Below, piece after piece: positions 32,950 to 44,066 of a DNA stretch of 64,000 nt (positions are counted from its first letter, which is position 1; each line of letters starts with the position of its first letter). Both the position numbers and the translations under genes were made by a program. This DNA comes from Sediminibacterium soli. Lineage in GTDB: Bacteria; Bacteroidota; Bacteroidia; Chitinophagales; Chitinophagaceae. The notes beneath the pieces were generated by a model that was not told the DNA's origin, did no database searches, and saw only the letters and a list, made by a program, of their open reading frames with translations. Location: the NCBI RefSeq assembly GCF_009939225.1, contig NZ_JAACJR010000005.1, positions 2,387-66,386 of the forward strand, written 5' to 3'.

Positions 32950-35010
32950 TCAGGATATACGACTCCAGCCGTTTTTGTGTTTTTGGGAACGAAGAAATAG
33001 TTTGAGTGGTGAATTTATCGTCAATTTCAATTCGGTATCTTCTTTCACCAGCATTTCTGCTTCGCTCCGGGCCAATTCTAACAATCCTTTATCATTCACG
33101 ATATTGGCCAGTTTAAAATTCAGTGCGCCGCTCTGCCGGGTGCCTTCTATATCGCCGGGGCCCCGCAGCTCCAGGTCTTTTTCCGCCACCGCAAAACCGT
33201 CGTTGGTGGCGCACATTATCTTGATACGTTCTCGGGCCTCTTTGCTGGCTGTACTACCCGTTAATAAAATGCAAAAGCTTTTTTCACTGCCCCGGCCCAC
33301 CCTGCCCCTTAACTGGTGCAGTTGCGATAAACCGAATTTTTCGGCGCTCTCTATCACCATCACCGATGCATTGGGTACGTTCACACCCACTTCAATCACC
33401 GTGGTGCCCACCATGATCTGTGTATCGCCTTTTACAAAGCGCTGCATATTGGTTTCTTTCTGCCCGGCGGGTTGCCGTCCGTGCACCATACTGATACGGT
33501 ACTTCGGTTCGGGGAAAAAACTCTTTACCTGCTCGTACCCCTGCATCAGGTCCTCGTAACTGAGCTTCTCGCTTTCTTCGATCAACGGGTAAATGAAATA
33601 GGCCTGCCGGCCTTTTTCGATTTCGGTGCGTACAAAATCCATCACGCTGGCCCTTGCCGTTTCGGAACGGTGAACCGTGGTTACCGGTTGCCTTCCCGGC
33701 GGCAGCTCGTCCATGATACTGTAATCCAGATCGCCGTAAGCCGTCATCGCCAGTGTACGCGGTATCGGTGTTGCGGTCATCACCAGCACATGCGGCGGAA
33801 CGGCGGCTTTTTCCCATAGCCTCGCCCGCTGCGCCACACCAAAGCGATGCTGCTCGTCTACCACCACCAGTCCCAGATTGCGGAATTGCACCGTATCCTC
33901 TATCACCGCATGGGTACCTACCACAAAATGTATGCTATCCTCCAGCAGGCCTTTTAGTATCCTTTTTCTTTCGGCCGATCTGGTGCTGCCCGTAAGCAAG
34001 GCCACTTCCACCGGCATTTCCCGCAGCAGTTCGCTGATGGACTGGTAATGCTGCTGCGCCAGTATTTCCGTGGGCGCCATGATGCAGCTCTGGTAGCCGT
34101 TGTCTGCCGCAAGCAGCATGCTCAGCAGCGCTACGATTGTTTTACCGCTGCCCACATCGCCCTGCAGCAGCCGGTTCATCTGGTGCCCCCTTCCCGTATC
34201 GGTGCGGATCTCTTTGAGCACCCGCTTCTGCGCGCCTGTAAGCGAAAAAGGAAGATGCTGCGAATAGAATGTATTGAAATACTCCCCCACTTTTTCAAAC
34301 ACCACTCCCTTGCTGTACTGGTTACGCTGCAGTTTTACCAGGTTCAGCCTTACCTGCGCAATAAACAGCTCCTCGAATTTGAGCCGTTTCACTGCCCGCT
34401 CGTATTCCTGCGCAGCGCCGGGAAAATGCACCTGGCGGTATGCCTGGAAACGGTCTGCAAGCTTCAGTTTATCGATCAGCGGCTGCGGAAGGTTCTCGGG
34501 GATATCTGCCGGCTGCAGCTGCGACAGCAGCGCGTAGGTGAATTTACCCAGCTGCCTGCCGTTCAGTCCCCTGGCTTTTAATTTTTCGGTTGTGGGATAA
34601 ACCGGCTCCAGATAGGTTTTGCCCCCGGCTTTGGCCGGTACAAATGGTTCTATTTCCGGGTGAACGATCTGCGGTTTGCCGTTAAAAAAACCGGTTTTGC
34701 CAAACACCAGGTAATCGCTGCCCACATGCAGGTTCCTGGTTACCCAGCTGATGCCCTGGAACCAGGTAAGCTCCAGTATACCGCTGCGGTCGCGCAGCTG
34801 GGCAACCAGCCGCCGGCCTCTTTTTTCGCCCAGCGTATCCATGCTCACCAGCGTTCCGGCCACCTGGATGTATTCCGTCTGCGGATGGATATCGCCTATG
34901 CTGCTTACCTGTGTTTTGTCGATATGCCGGTTCGGAAAATGTTCCAGCAGATCGCCGAAACGGTAAATTCCCAATTCTTTTTTCAGCATATCCGCGCGCA
35001 ACGGTCCCAC
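32950..35010 (-). CDS. recG: ATP-dependent DNA helicase RecG
   Basis: The 686-residue annotated part has an OB-fold wedge domain and the helicase motifs I (GDVGSGKT), Ia (MAPTEILAQQHY), II (DEQH), III (TATPIPRT), V and VI (QLRGRVGRG). RecG remodels stalled replication forks. GTG 35010 is the first standard start in frame, yet conserved RecG sequence (DSPIEYLKGVGPL) clearly begins upstream of it. The frame is open to a TAA at about 35073 and contains no ATG, GTG or TTG before 35010. The real start is probably a rare codon such as ATC (35061-35059) or ATA, or the sequence holds an error. Confidence 0.93.
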   Translation of the reverse strand: MGPLRADMLKKELGIYRFGDLLEHFPNRHIDKTQVSSIGDIHPQTEYIQVAGTLVSMDTLGEKRGRRLVAQLRDRSGILELTWFQGISWVTRNLHVGSDYLVFGKTGFFNGKPQIVHPEIEPFVPAKAGGKTYLEPVYPTTEKLKARGLNGRQLGKFTYALLSQLQPADIPENLPQPLIDKLKLADRFQAYRQVHFPGAAQEYERAVKRLKFEELFIAQVRLNLVKLQRNQYSKGVVFEKVGEYFNTFYSQHLPFSLTGAQKRVLKEIRTDTGRGHQMNRLLQGDVGSGKTIVALLSMLLAADNGYQSCIMAPTEILAQQHYQSISELLREMPVEVALLTGSTRSAERKRILKGLLEDSIHFVVGTHAVIEDTVQFRNLGLVVVDEQHRFGVAQRARLWEKAAVPPHVLVMTATPIPRTLAMTAYGDLDYSIMDELPPGRQPVTTVHRSETARASVMDFVRTEIEKGRQAYFIYPLIEESEKLSYEDLMQGYEQVKSFFPEPKYRISMVHGRQPAGQKETNMQRFVKGDTQIMVGTTVIEVGVNVPNASVMVIESAEKFGLSQLHQLRGRVGRGSEKSFCILLTGSTASKEARERIKIMCATNDGFAVAEKDLELRGPGDIEGTRQSGALNFKLANIVNDKGLLELARSEAEMLVKEDTELKLTINSPLKLFLRSQKHKNGWSRIS

Positions 35011-35275
35011 ACCTTTCAGGTATTCGATGGGTGAGTCGAGTATGGTCTGGGGATGGCTGATGGCGAAGGATTATGGGTTAGCGATTCTGTGGTTGAAACA
35101 ATAAAAAGTTGGTTGGCTGCATGGTTCTGTTGAATGGCTGCCGGGATACTGGCGTTGGTGCTGCAATAATAAGTAAGAATACGTTGCAGTAAAAAAGATC
35201 GGTCAGCAGCGCCGCGCTTTGCCGGATCTGGCCTTCCACTTATCAACCAATCCTGCTACCAACCAACAAGCTCCT

Positions 35276-35283
35276 TATCTTCG
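35276..35283 (+). promoter_or_regulatory. -7 box of trpS, leaderless spacing
   Basis: TATCTTCG, a variant of TAnnTTTG, ends 5 nt before the trpS ATG. The spacing equals that of three other genes here with likely leaderless transcripts. Confidence 0.5.
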
Positions 35284-35287
35284 CGGC

Positions 35288-36298
35288 ATGGAAAAAGAGG
35301 TTGTACTGAGCGGCATCAGGCCCACGGGTTTTCTGCACCTGGGCAATTATTTCGGCGCCATGCGCAATTATGTGCGCATGCAGGATGACTATACCTGTTA
35401 TTTCTTCGTTGCCAACTGGCACAGCCTCACCACCCATCCCGATACCCGTCAGCTGCAGGAAAGCGTGCACAGGGTGATCGCGGAAAATGTTGCCTGCGGA
35501 CTGGATCCCGATAAAGTGGCATTATACATTCAAAGCGATGTGCCCGAAATTGCCGAGTTGTACCTATACCTCAATATGCTGGCCTACAAAGGCGAGCTGG
35601 AAAAAACGGTGACCTTCAAGGAAAAAGTAAGACTGCAGCCCGATAATGTAAATGCCGGACTGCTTACCTATCCCGTATTGCAGGCCGCCGACATACTGAT
35701 ACACCGCGCGGTAAAAGTGCCGGTGGGAAAAGACCAGGAACAGCACCTGGAAATGGCCCGCAATTTTGCCGAGCGTTTCAACTACCGCTATGGCGACGTT
35801 TTTCCATTGCCCTATGCTTTCAATTACCACAGCGAGCTGGTGCGTATCATGAGTCTCGACGGCAACGGCAAGATGAGCAAGAGCGAAAACCAGATGGCCA
35901 CTTTATACCTGGCCGATGACGATGACAGCATCCGCAAAAAAATCATGAAGGCCAAAACGGATGCCGGCCCGGCCATGCCCAACGCCGAAAAACCGGATTA
36001 TATCCAGAACCTGTTTACCATGATGCATCTTGTCAGCGCACAAAGCACCATACAGAAATTTGAAGACGATTTCAACGCCAGCAGTGCGGGCAACGTGGTG
36101 ATACGCTATGGCGATATGAAAAAACAGCTGGCGGAGGATATGGCCAATTTCATCAAACCCATACGCGAAAAAGCGGCCGACATACAGGCCGATACAACCC
36201 GGCTCTCCCGTATCATCCGGCAGGGCGCCGAAAAAGCCCGTGCCAACGCCGATGCCACACTGCAGCTGGTACGCAAAACCATGAACATGAACTATTAA
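35288..36298 (+). CDS. trpS: Tryptophan-tRNA ligase
   Basis: The 336-residue class I aminoacyl-tRNA synthetase charges tRNA-Trp. The HIGH-like motif is H17-L-G-N20 in GFLHLGNYFG; the KMSKS motif is at 195-199 (GKMSKS). LQAADILIHRA and PVGKDQEQHLEMAR are typical TrpS segments. ATG 35288 gives the standard N-terminus (VVLSGIRPTG); an upstream extension to 35219 is rejected. Confidence 0.96.
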   Translation: MEKEVVLSGIRPTGFLHLGNYFGAMRNYVRMQDDYTCYFFVANWHSLTTHPDTRQLQESVHRVIAENVACGLDPDKVALYIQSDVPEIAELYLYLNMLAYKGELEKTVTFKEKVRLQPDNVNAGLLTYPVLQAADILIHRAVKVPVGKDQEQHLEMARNFAERFNYRYGDVFPLPYAFNYHSELVRIMSLDGNGKMSKSENQMATLYLADDDDSIRKKIMKAKTDAGPAMPNAEKPDYIQNLFTMMHLVSAQSTIQKFEDDFNASSAGNVVIRYGDMKKQLAEDMANFIKPIREKAADIQADTTRLSRIIRQGAEKARANADATLQLVRKTMNMNY

Positions 36299-36360
36299 CA
36301 ATTGCGGGCCGGGAACCGGCAATGGGTTATTGGTCGCGGCGGTTAAAAAAAATCCTGCCC

Positions 36361-36394
36361 ACTTCATACTTCGTACTTCGTATTTCGTATTTTC
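36361..36394. repeat. ACTTCGTA tandem word repeat
   Basis: Four near-copies of ACTTCATACTTCGTA/TTTCGTATT lie in the gap between trpS and the deoxynucleoside kinase gene. Confidence 0.5.
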
Positions 36395-36400
36395 ATTGAT

Positions 36401-37036
36401 ATGGCAAAAGCAAGAAAACCAAAACATATAGCGGTAGCAGGAAACATCGGTGCAGGCAAGACTACCTTAACGGAAATGCTGTCCAAACACTATCGCTGGA
36501 TACCGCAGTTTGAAGATGTTGACCACAATCCTTACCTGATGGATTTTTACGAGGACATGCCGCGCTGGAGCTTCAACCTGCAGATCTATTTCCTGAACAG
36601 CCGCCTCAACCAACTGCTCGATATTCACCGCGGAACAGAAACCGTGATACAGGACCGCACCATCTACGAAGACGCCAACATCTTTGCACCCAACCTGCAT
36701 GAGATGGGACTGATGAGCAAACGCGATTTCGACAACTATTTTCTTTTCTTCCAGACACTGAAAACCATGGTGCAGCCGCCGGACCTGCTGGTCTATCTCA
36801 AAGCTTCAGTGCCCACGCTGGTATCGCAGATACAGAAACGGGGCCGCGAATACGAAGAAAATATCCGTCTCGATTACCTCAAACGCCTCAACGAGCACTA
36901 CACCAAATGGATCGACAGTTACAAAGAAGGTCCCCTGCTGGTTATCGACTGCGACAAGAACAAATTTGCCGAAAACGACGAGCACTTCGGCGATATCATC
37001 GGGAAGGTGGACAGTACACTGTTCGGGTTGTTCTGA
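36401..37036 (+). CDS. Deoxynucleoside kinase
   Basis: The 211-residue soluble kinase has the P-loop GNIGAGKTT (14-22), the DVDHNPYL and QDRTIYEDANIF segments (substrate binding and the conserved Asp-Arg pair), and the arginine-bearing lid IQKRGREYE near residue 148. It phosphorylates deoxynucleosides for salvage. Base specificity (dA, dG or dC) cannot be told from the sequence. Confidence 0.9.
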   Translation: MAKARKPKHIAVAGNIGAGKTTLTEMLSKHYRWIPQFEDVDHNPYLMDFYEDMPRWSFNLQIYFLNSRLNQLLDIHRGTETVIQDRTIYEDANIFAPNLHEMGLMSKRDFDNYFLFFQTLKTMVQPPDLLVYLKASVPTLVSQIQKRGREYEENIRLDYLKRLNEHYTKWIDSYKEGPLLVIDCDKNKFAENDEHFGDIIGKVDSTLFGLF

Positions 37037-37240
37037 ACAATTACGGATTAGTGGATTCCGGATTGGCGGATTATGAATTGCGAATTATTGAATTGCGGAT
37101 CGCGGATTGATGTGGTGCGCATCCTAATTTGCCTTTGAAGCTTTCCAACATAAGTAAGAGGCAGCCCGCAAGCATGGCACGCACGGGTCCTCCCGCAGCG
37201 CCAACACAAAAAATCCACTAATCCAATCGCAATCCCCCAA
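37037..37240. repeat. Intergenic GGATTAG/GGATTGG word repeat with inverted arm
   Basis: A direct arm (about 37040-37108) is built of GGATTAGTGGATTCCGG, GGATTGGCGGATT and GAATTGCGGAT words. An inverted arm lies at about 37211-37238 (AATCCACTAATCCAATCGC). The whole 37037-37370 gap has no gene; besides this repeat it holds only the pckA terminator. Confidence 0.65.
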
Positions 37241-37244
37241 CTAA

Positions 37245-37270
37245 AAGCCCCGTCCAGAAGAACGGGGCTT
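37245..37270 (-). terminator. Terminator of pckA
   Basis: A perfect 9-bp stem, AAGCCCCGT (37245-37253) with ACGGGGCTT (37262-37270), is followed on the minus strand by a short T-run (TTTTAG). It lies 101 bp past the pckA stop. Confidence 0.8.
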
Positions 37271-37370
37271 ACCGTAACAAACAAAGCAATCGAAGAGACC
37301 GTTTTGTCCATCCCCGACCAAAGAAATGGACCCAAGCGCGTTAGTTTTGGTTGCGGTCTTCGTGTTCTGT

Positions 37371-38963
<1,593 letters not shown>

Positions 38964-39227
38964 AAAAACAAACAAACGTTAGTTAAAAAGCAAAAATAGC
39001 AGAATCCCCCGTTTGGCAAAGCAGACGTGTCTGCCCCACACGTTGCATTTTATCAAGGCTTTACCGCAGATATTGAATATTATCTACAAGACCCGAAAGA
39101 TTGGCATACGGGTTTTTAGCAAGTGGAAGAACTATTTGAATGTTTTGTAAAAAAATAAGAACAAACCGCTGATTTACGCCACCCATCTCCCTGCAAGCCA
39201 GTATTTTTACAAAAAAAGAGACAGGCG

Positions 39228-40640
39228 ATGGCAGCTACCGGATTGATCACCACCGAACAGCTCGAGAATTTCAAAAACATCGTGGGCAGCGATTTTGTAC
39301 TGGCCGACGAAGAGAACCTGCACAAATACGGCCGCGACGAGACCGAGGAACTGCTCTTTCTGCCCGAAGTGGTGCTGAAACCCGGCAGCACCGGTGAAAT
39401 CGCCGCTATCCTGAAAATATGCAACAGGGAAAAAATACCCGTTACGCCCCGGGGCGCTGGCACAGGCCTGAGCGGCGGCGCCCTGCCCCATCTTGGCGGT
39501 GTGTTGCTGTCTACCGAAAGACTCAATAAAATACGCCATATCGATGAACGCAACCTGCAGGTAATCACCGAGCCCGGTGTGATCACCGAGGTATTGCAGG
39601 ACGCGGTAAAAGCCAAGGGACTGTTCTATCCCCCCGATCCGAGCAGCCGCGGCAGCTGTTTTATCGGCGGCAATATTGCCGAGAACAGCGGCGGACCCAA
39701 AGCCGTAAAATACGGCGTGGTAAAAGACTATGTGCTGAACCTGGAACTGGTGCTGCCGAACGGCGAGATCATCTGGACCGGCGCCAATGTACTGAAGAAT
39801 TCCACCGGTTATAACCTTACCCAGCTTGTTGTGGGCAGCGAAGGAACCCTGGGTATTGTTACCCAGATCGTGTTAAAACTGATACCCCTTCCGAAATACG
39901 ACCTGCTGATGCTGGTTCCCTTTGCCTCTCTTGAAAAAGCAAGCGAGGCGGTGAGCGCCATTTTCCGTGCAGGGTTTGTACCCAGCGCACTTGAGCTGAT
40001 GGAAATAGATGCGCTGATGCTGGTAAGCAAAATGGTAGACAGCACCGCCGTTCCGGTGAACGATTCGATAGAAGCGCACCTGATCATCGAAGTGGATGGC
40101 AATAACCTGGACGTACTGATGTCGGAAATGGAAGCCATTGCCGAACTGCTTACCCGGTTTGATGCGGGCGATGTGTTCTTTGCCGATGATGCGCAGCAGA
40201 AAGCGGAACTCTGGAAACTGCGCAGGCGCGTGGCCGAAGCCGCCAAATCGAGCGGTTATACCATCGAGGAAGACGCCGTGGTGCCAAGGGCCGAATTACC
40301 CGCGCTGGTAAGGGGCGTAAAGGACCTGGGCAAACAGCACGGATTTGAAGCAGTGTGTTATGGGCATGCCGGCGACGGCAACCTGCACATACGCATCAAT
40401 CACCCAACCATTAAGAACAGTCATGGTAATGCCGAAATGAACAAGGTACTGATGGACCTCTTCAGGCTGGTGAGCCAGCTTGGCGGAACCATCAGCGGCG
40501 AACATGGTGTGGGATTGATACAGAAACCTTACCTGGACACGGTTTTCAGGCAACAGAACCTGGAGCTGATGCGCGGTATCAAAAGAACATTCGATCCTAA
40601 CAATATTTTAAATGCGGGTAAGATTTTTGATCTTACCTGA
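39228..40640 (+). CDS. FAD-linked oxidase, GlcD (glycolate/lactate oxidase) type
   Basis: The 470-residue flavoprotein has the FAD-binding PCMH domain (about 40-220), with PRGAGTGLSGG (74-84) and SSRGSCFIGGNIAENSGG, and the C-terminal FAD-oxidase domain with H380-A-G-D-G-N-L-H and SGEHGVGL. The family oxidises 2-hydroxy acids (glycolate, D-lactate, 2-hydroxyglutarate). No GlcE or GlcF gene follows, so the acceptor and exact substrate are open. Confidence 0.9.
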   Translation: MAATGLITTEQLENFKNIVGSDFVLADEENLHKYGRDETEELLFLPEVVLKPGSTGEIAAILKICNREKIPVTPRGAGTGLSGGALPHLGGVLLSTERLNKIRHIDERNLQVITEPGVITEVLQDAVKAKGLFYPPDPSSRGSCFIGGNIAENSGGPKAVKYGVVKDYVLNLELVLPNGEIIWTGANVLKNSTGYNLTQLVVGSEGTLGIVTQIVLKLIPLPKYDLLMLVPFASLEKASEAVSAIFRAGFVPSALELMEIDALMLVSKMVDSTAVPVNDSIEAHLIIEVDGNNLDVLMSEMEAIAELLTRFDAGDVFFADDAQQKAELWKLRRRVAEAAKSSGYTIEEDAVVPRAELPALVRGVKDLGKQHGFEAVCYGHAGDGNLHIRINHPTIKNSHGNAEMNKVLMDLFRLVSQLGGTISGEHGVGLIQKPYLDTVFRQQNLELMRGIKRTFDPNNILNAGKIFDLT

Positions 40641-40644
40641 TAAG

Positions 40645-40652
40645 TAGGTTTG
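40645..40652 (+). promoter_or_regulatory. -7 box upstream of beta-barrel gene
   Basis: TAGGTTTG matches TAnnTTTG and lies 17 bp before the ATG at 40669, just after the stop of the oxidase gene. The -33 region is weak. Confidence 0.4.
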
Positions 40653-40668
40653 CATAAACAATTCCTGT

Positions 40669-41277
40669 ATGAAAAACTCCCACTGGATCTTAACATCGCT
40701 GTTCCTGCTCTGCGCGCTGGTATCATTTGCGCAGGATACAGAACCCGATGACACAAAAGGACAGTTCAAACGCGAGCGTATTTACCTTGGCACCGGTTTG
40801 AACCTGGGTCTTTCCAACCGCTCTTTCAACGTGGGCGTAAACCCCGAGATCGGCTACAGCATTACGCGCTGGCTGGATGCGGGTATCGGCATCAATTTCA
40901 ACTATTTCTCGCAGAATTTTGTTGATTTCAACAACCAGGTGGTTGAAAAAAGAAAAAGCTTTACCTATGGCGGCGGTCCTTACCTGCGTATCTGGCCGCT
41001 GGATTTTCTGCATGTACAGGTTCAGGCCGAACAAAACTGGATCAGCCAGTCCGTTAAAGATGTGCCTTCCAATATCAGTTACAAAAACAATTACAATGTG
41101 GGCAGCCTGTTGCTGGGTATCGGCTACGGATCGCGGGTTGTGGGCAGCAGGCTCTCGTATATTACACTGATGATCGATGTACTCGATAACCGCAATTCGC
41201 CGTACCGGGATTTCAACAACGATCCCATACCTGTGTTCCGTGCGGGTTTCGGTTTCTATCTCAGGCCAAAACGCTGA
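40669..41277 (+). CDS. Outer-membrane beta-barrel protein
   Basis: The 202-residue protein has a signal peptide (about 1-22, ending SFAQ). An acidic linker leads into repeated amphipathic strands (YLGTGLNLGLSNRSFNV, YSITRWLDAGIGINFNYF, VFRAGFGFYLRPKR). The pattern fits the eight-stranded outer-membrane barrel family common in Bacteroidota. Function is unknown. Its 3' end overlaps the convergent gene at 41261 by 17 bp. Confidence 0.8.
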   Translation: MKNSHWILTSLFLLCALVSFAQDTEPDDTKGQFKRERIYLGTGLNLGLSNRSFNVGVNPEIGYSITRWLDAGIGINFNYFSQNFVDFNNQVVEKRKSFTYGGGPYLRIWPLDFLHVQVQAEQNWISQSVKDVPSNISYKNNYNVGSLLLGIGYGSRVVGSRLSYITLMIDVLDNRNSPYRDFNNDPIPVFRAGFGFYLRPKR

Positions 41278-41800
41278 TTGCTTCCTCGGGACCGGCGCAA
41301 ACGATCAGCCGCTCCCGCCAGTCGCTGTAAAGAAACCCTTCGGCAGCCATCCGCTCGATATGACTGATCAGGTGGTCGTAAAACCCCGAGGTATTCAGCA
41401 GTACGATCTTCCTGTTATGGATATTGAGTGTATTCCAGGTCAGCATTTCGAACAGTTCATCAAGCGTGCCGTTGCCGCCCGGCAATACCACCGCCGCATC
41501 GCATAATTCGTACATCATTCTTTTGCGTACATGCATGTCATCCACCACACGCAGGTCGGTGATGCCTTCGTGCTGGTGCTCCCATTCGAGCAGCAGCCGG
41601 GGTATTACACCCGTCACCGCCCCCCCGCCGCTCATCACCGCATTGGCCACCGCGCCCATCAGCCCCTTGTTACCGCCGCCGTATACGAGCCTGATACCCC
41701 GTTCTGCCATCAGTTTGCCCAGCATAGCGGCATGCCCCTCGTACAAAGGATCGGTTCCGCTTTTGGAGCCACAGAAAACGGCGATACTTTTCAGCTTCAT
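41261..41800 (-). CDS. LOG-family protein (TIGR00730)
   Basis: The 179-residue Rossmann-fold protein has the signature PGGNGTLDELFEMLTW near residues 107-122 and an N-terminal IAVFCGSKSGTDP. Family members are nucleotide 5'-monophosphate phosphoribohydrolases, some of which release cytokinins. The motif normally reads PGGxGTxxE, with E117 here retained. Physiological role in this bacterium is unknown. Confidence 0.9.
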   Translation of the reverse strand: MKLKSIAVFCGSKSGTDPLYEGHAAMLGKLMAERGIRLVYGGGNKGLMGAVANAVMSGGGAVTGVIPRLLLEWEHQHEGITDLRVVDDMHVRKRMMYELCDAAVVLPGGNGTLDELFEMLTWNTLNIHNRKIVLLNTSGFYDHLISHIERMAAEGFLYSDWRERLIVCAGPEEAISVLA

Positions 41801-41883
41801 AAAACAGTTTTTCCAGAGGCAAAATAGGTGAAATATTTTTACTACTTTTCAAACCCGTTTCATTAACGATTTAATCACAGGAT

Positions 41884-43338
41884 ATGTCTCCAGCGATATT
41901 GTTCACATTTGTCATTGCCTACTTCCTCATACTGCTTACAGTGGCCTGGTATACAGGCAAGAACAGCAACAATGAATCTTTCTTTATCGGCAACCGCAAC
42001 AGTAACTGGATGCTGGTGGCTTTTGGCATGATCGGCACCTCTTTAAGCGGCGTTACCTTTGTAAGCGTGCCCGGCGCCGTAGCGCGCGAGTCGTTCGCTT
42101 ATTTCCAAATCACCATCGGCTACCTGATCGGTTATATCATGATCGCATTCGTGCTGTTACCGCTTTACTACCGCCTCAACCTTACATCGATCTACAATTA
42201 TCTCCAGACAAGACTTGGCTTTACCTCCTATAAAACCGGCGCGGGCTTTTTCATCCTGTCGCGCATACTGGGCGCAACGGCCAGGCTTTACCTTGTGGTG
42301 AATATATTGCAGGATGCTATCCTGAACAGCTTTGGCATCCCCTTCTGGGTAACCACGCTAATCATACTTGTTATGATCCTGCTGTACACCTATGAAGGCG
42401 GTGTAAAGACGATCGTATGGACCGATACCCTGCAGACCACCTGCATGCTGGCCGGACTGATCATCTGCGTGATATACATCCTGAACAGCCTTGGCATAGG
42501 TCTGGGGGAAAGCCTGCAGGCGATGGGGGAAAAAGGATATTCCAAAATATTCTTCACCGATCCCGGCAGCAAGCTGTTTTTTGTAAAGCAGATACTGGCC
42601 GGCGCCTTTATCACCGTTACCATGACGGGTATGGACCAGGAGATGATGCAGAAGAACATCTCCGTAAAAACACTGAAGGATTCCCAGAAGAATGTGATCA
42701 CCATGTCGATGATCCTGCTGGGCGTGATCCTGCTGTTCCTGTTCCTGGGCGGTTTACTGTATCTATACGCGGATAAGATCGGGATCAGCGCCACCGGCGA
42801 TAAACTGTTCCCGGCACTGGCGCTGAACCATATGCCTCCTGCCATTTCGGTGATATTCATCATAGCCCTGATATCCGCCCTGTTCCCCAGCGCCGATGGC
42901 GCAATTACGGCGCTTACCTCGAGTTTCTGCATCGATATCATCGGTATGCAGCGCAGAACGGATATGAGCGAAACGCAAAAGAAAAAAACCAGACAGCGCG
43001 TACACCTGGTCTTTGCCTTTTTGTTCCTGCTGTTCGTAATGATGTTCAAATGGATCAGCGATCCGAGTATGATCGGCGTAATACTGAAAGTGGCAGGCTT
43101 TACTTACGGCCCGCTGCTGGGATTGTTTACGTTCGGCATCGTGCTGAAAAGAAAAGTGAACGACCGTCTTGTACCGATTATCTGTATCGCTTCCCCCGTC
43201 ATCTGCTTCTTTATCGACAAATACCAGAAATACATTTTCGGCTCCTTCGAGATCGGACTGGAACTGCTCATCATCAACGGACTGATCACATTTGGGGGAT
43301 TGTTGCTGATATCCCGGAGCGGGAAAGCTGAGGTGTGA
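41884..43338 (+). CDS. Sodium:solute symporter family protein
   Basis: The 484-residue membrane protein of the SSS family has about 13 helices. It contains FGMIGTSLSGVTFVSVPG near residues 45-62, a sodium-site-like ALFPSADGAITALTSSF near residue 330, and a QEMMQKN segment typical of the family. The substrate cannot be inferred from sequence; no catabolic genes flank it. It is the first of a likely run with the O-methyltransferase and glucosaminidase genes. Confidence 0.88.
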   Translation: MSPAILFTFVIAYFLILLTVAWYTGKNSNNESFFIGNRNSNWMLVAFGMIGTSLSGVTFVSVPGAVARESFAYFQITIGYLIGYIMIAFVLLPLYYRLNLTSIYNYLQTRLGFTSYKTGAGFFILSRILGATARLYLVVNILQDAILNSFGIPFWVTTLIILVMILLYTYEGGVKTIVWTDTLQTTCMLAGLIICVIYILNSLGIGLGESLQAMGEKGYSKIFFTDPGSKLFFVKQILAGAFITVTMTGMDQEMMQKNISVKTLKDSQKNVITMSMILLGVILLFLFLGGLLYLYADKIGISATGDKLFPALALNHMPPAISVIFIIALISALFPSADGAITALTSSFCIDIIGMQRRTDMSETQKKKTRQRVHLVFAFLFLLFVMMFKWISDPSMIGVILKVAGFTYGPLLGLFTFGIVLKRKVNDRLVPIICIASPVICFFIDKYQKYIFGSFEIGLELLIINGLITFGGLLLISRSGKAEV

Positions 43339-43386
43339 GACCTGAGGCGGAGAAAGGGGCTATGGGGGATAAAACGGGTCGGCTGT

Positions 43387-43394
43387 TATTTTTG
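43387..43394 (+). promoter_or_regulatory. -7 box upstream of O-methyltransferase gene
   Basis: TATTTTTG matches TAnnTTTG, 28 bp before the ATG at 43422. It gives this gene its own promoter after the symporter stop. Confidence 0.45.
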
Positions 43395-43421
43395 CTGTTA
43401 ACATTTACCAATCTATCCGCC

Positions 43422-44066
43422 ATGGAACTGATCAACCCCTTTGCCGAAGCATATGCCCAGCGGTTTACCTCGCCTGAAAACGATCTGTTAAAACAGGTCA
43501 GCGAGGACACTTTCCGGCATCATCCCAAGCACCATATGCTCAGCGGGCATGTGCAGGGAAAATTTCTTTCCTTCCTGAGTACTATGCTGCAGCCAAAATA
43601 CGTTCTGGAGATAGGCAGCTTTACGGGCTACAGCGCGCTTTGTCTTGCCGAGGGGCTGACCCCGGACGGAGCGCTCCATACCCTGGAGCTGCGGGAGGAC
43701 GATGCCGCCACGGCGAAACAAAATTTTAGCAAATCTGAAAGAGACAGACAGATACATTTGCATATCGGCAACGCCAGGGAGATCATACCCCGATTGCCTT
43801 ATGCCTGGGACCTGGTGTTTATAGATGCGGACAAGACAAGCTATATAGACTATTACGAACTGGCGGTACCAAGACTAAGCAGCAGGGGCATCATCATAGC
43901 AGATAATATGCTGTTTCACGGAGAAGTACTGGAACAGCCGATGAGCGGAAAGAATGCAAAAGCCATTCATGCCTTCAACGAGCATGTACAGGCCGATCCA
44001 AGGACCGAACAAGTATTTCTAACGATCAGGGATGGAATCCAGCTGATCAAAAAAAAGACTGAATGA
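43422..44066 (+). CDS. O-methyltransferase, catechol type
   Basis: The 214-residue class I SAM-dependent methyltransferase of the Methyltransf_3 family has motif I VLEIGSFTGYSALCLAEGL, the acidic HTLELREDDA, and the metal-site motif VFIDADKTSYIDYYE plus GIIIADNML. It should methylate a catechol-like hydroxyl with a divalent cation; the substrate is unknown. ATG 43422 gives the family-typical start. It overlaps the next gene by 4 bp (ATGA), so the two are translationally coupled. Confidence 0.9.
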   Translation: MELINPFAEAYAQRFTSPENDLLKQVSEDTFRHHPKHHMLSGHVQGKFLSFLSTMLQPKYVLEIGSFTGYSALCLAEGLTPDGALHTLELREDDAATAKQNFSKSERDRQIHLHIGNAREIIPRLPYAWDLVFIDADKTSYIDYYELAVPRLSSRGIIIADNMLFHGEVLEQPMSGKNAKAIHAFNEHVQADPRTEQVFLTIRDGIQLIKKKTE

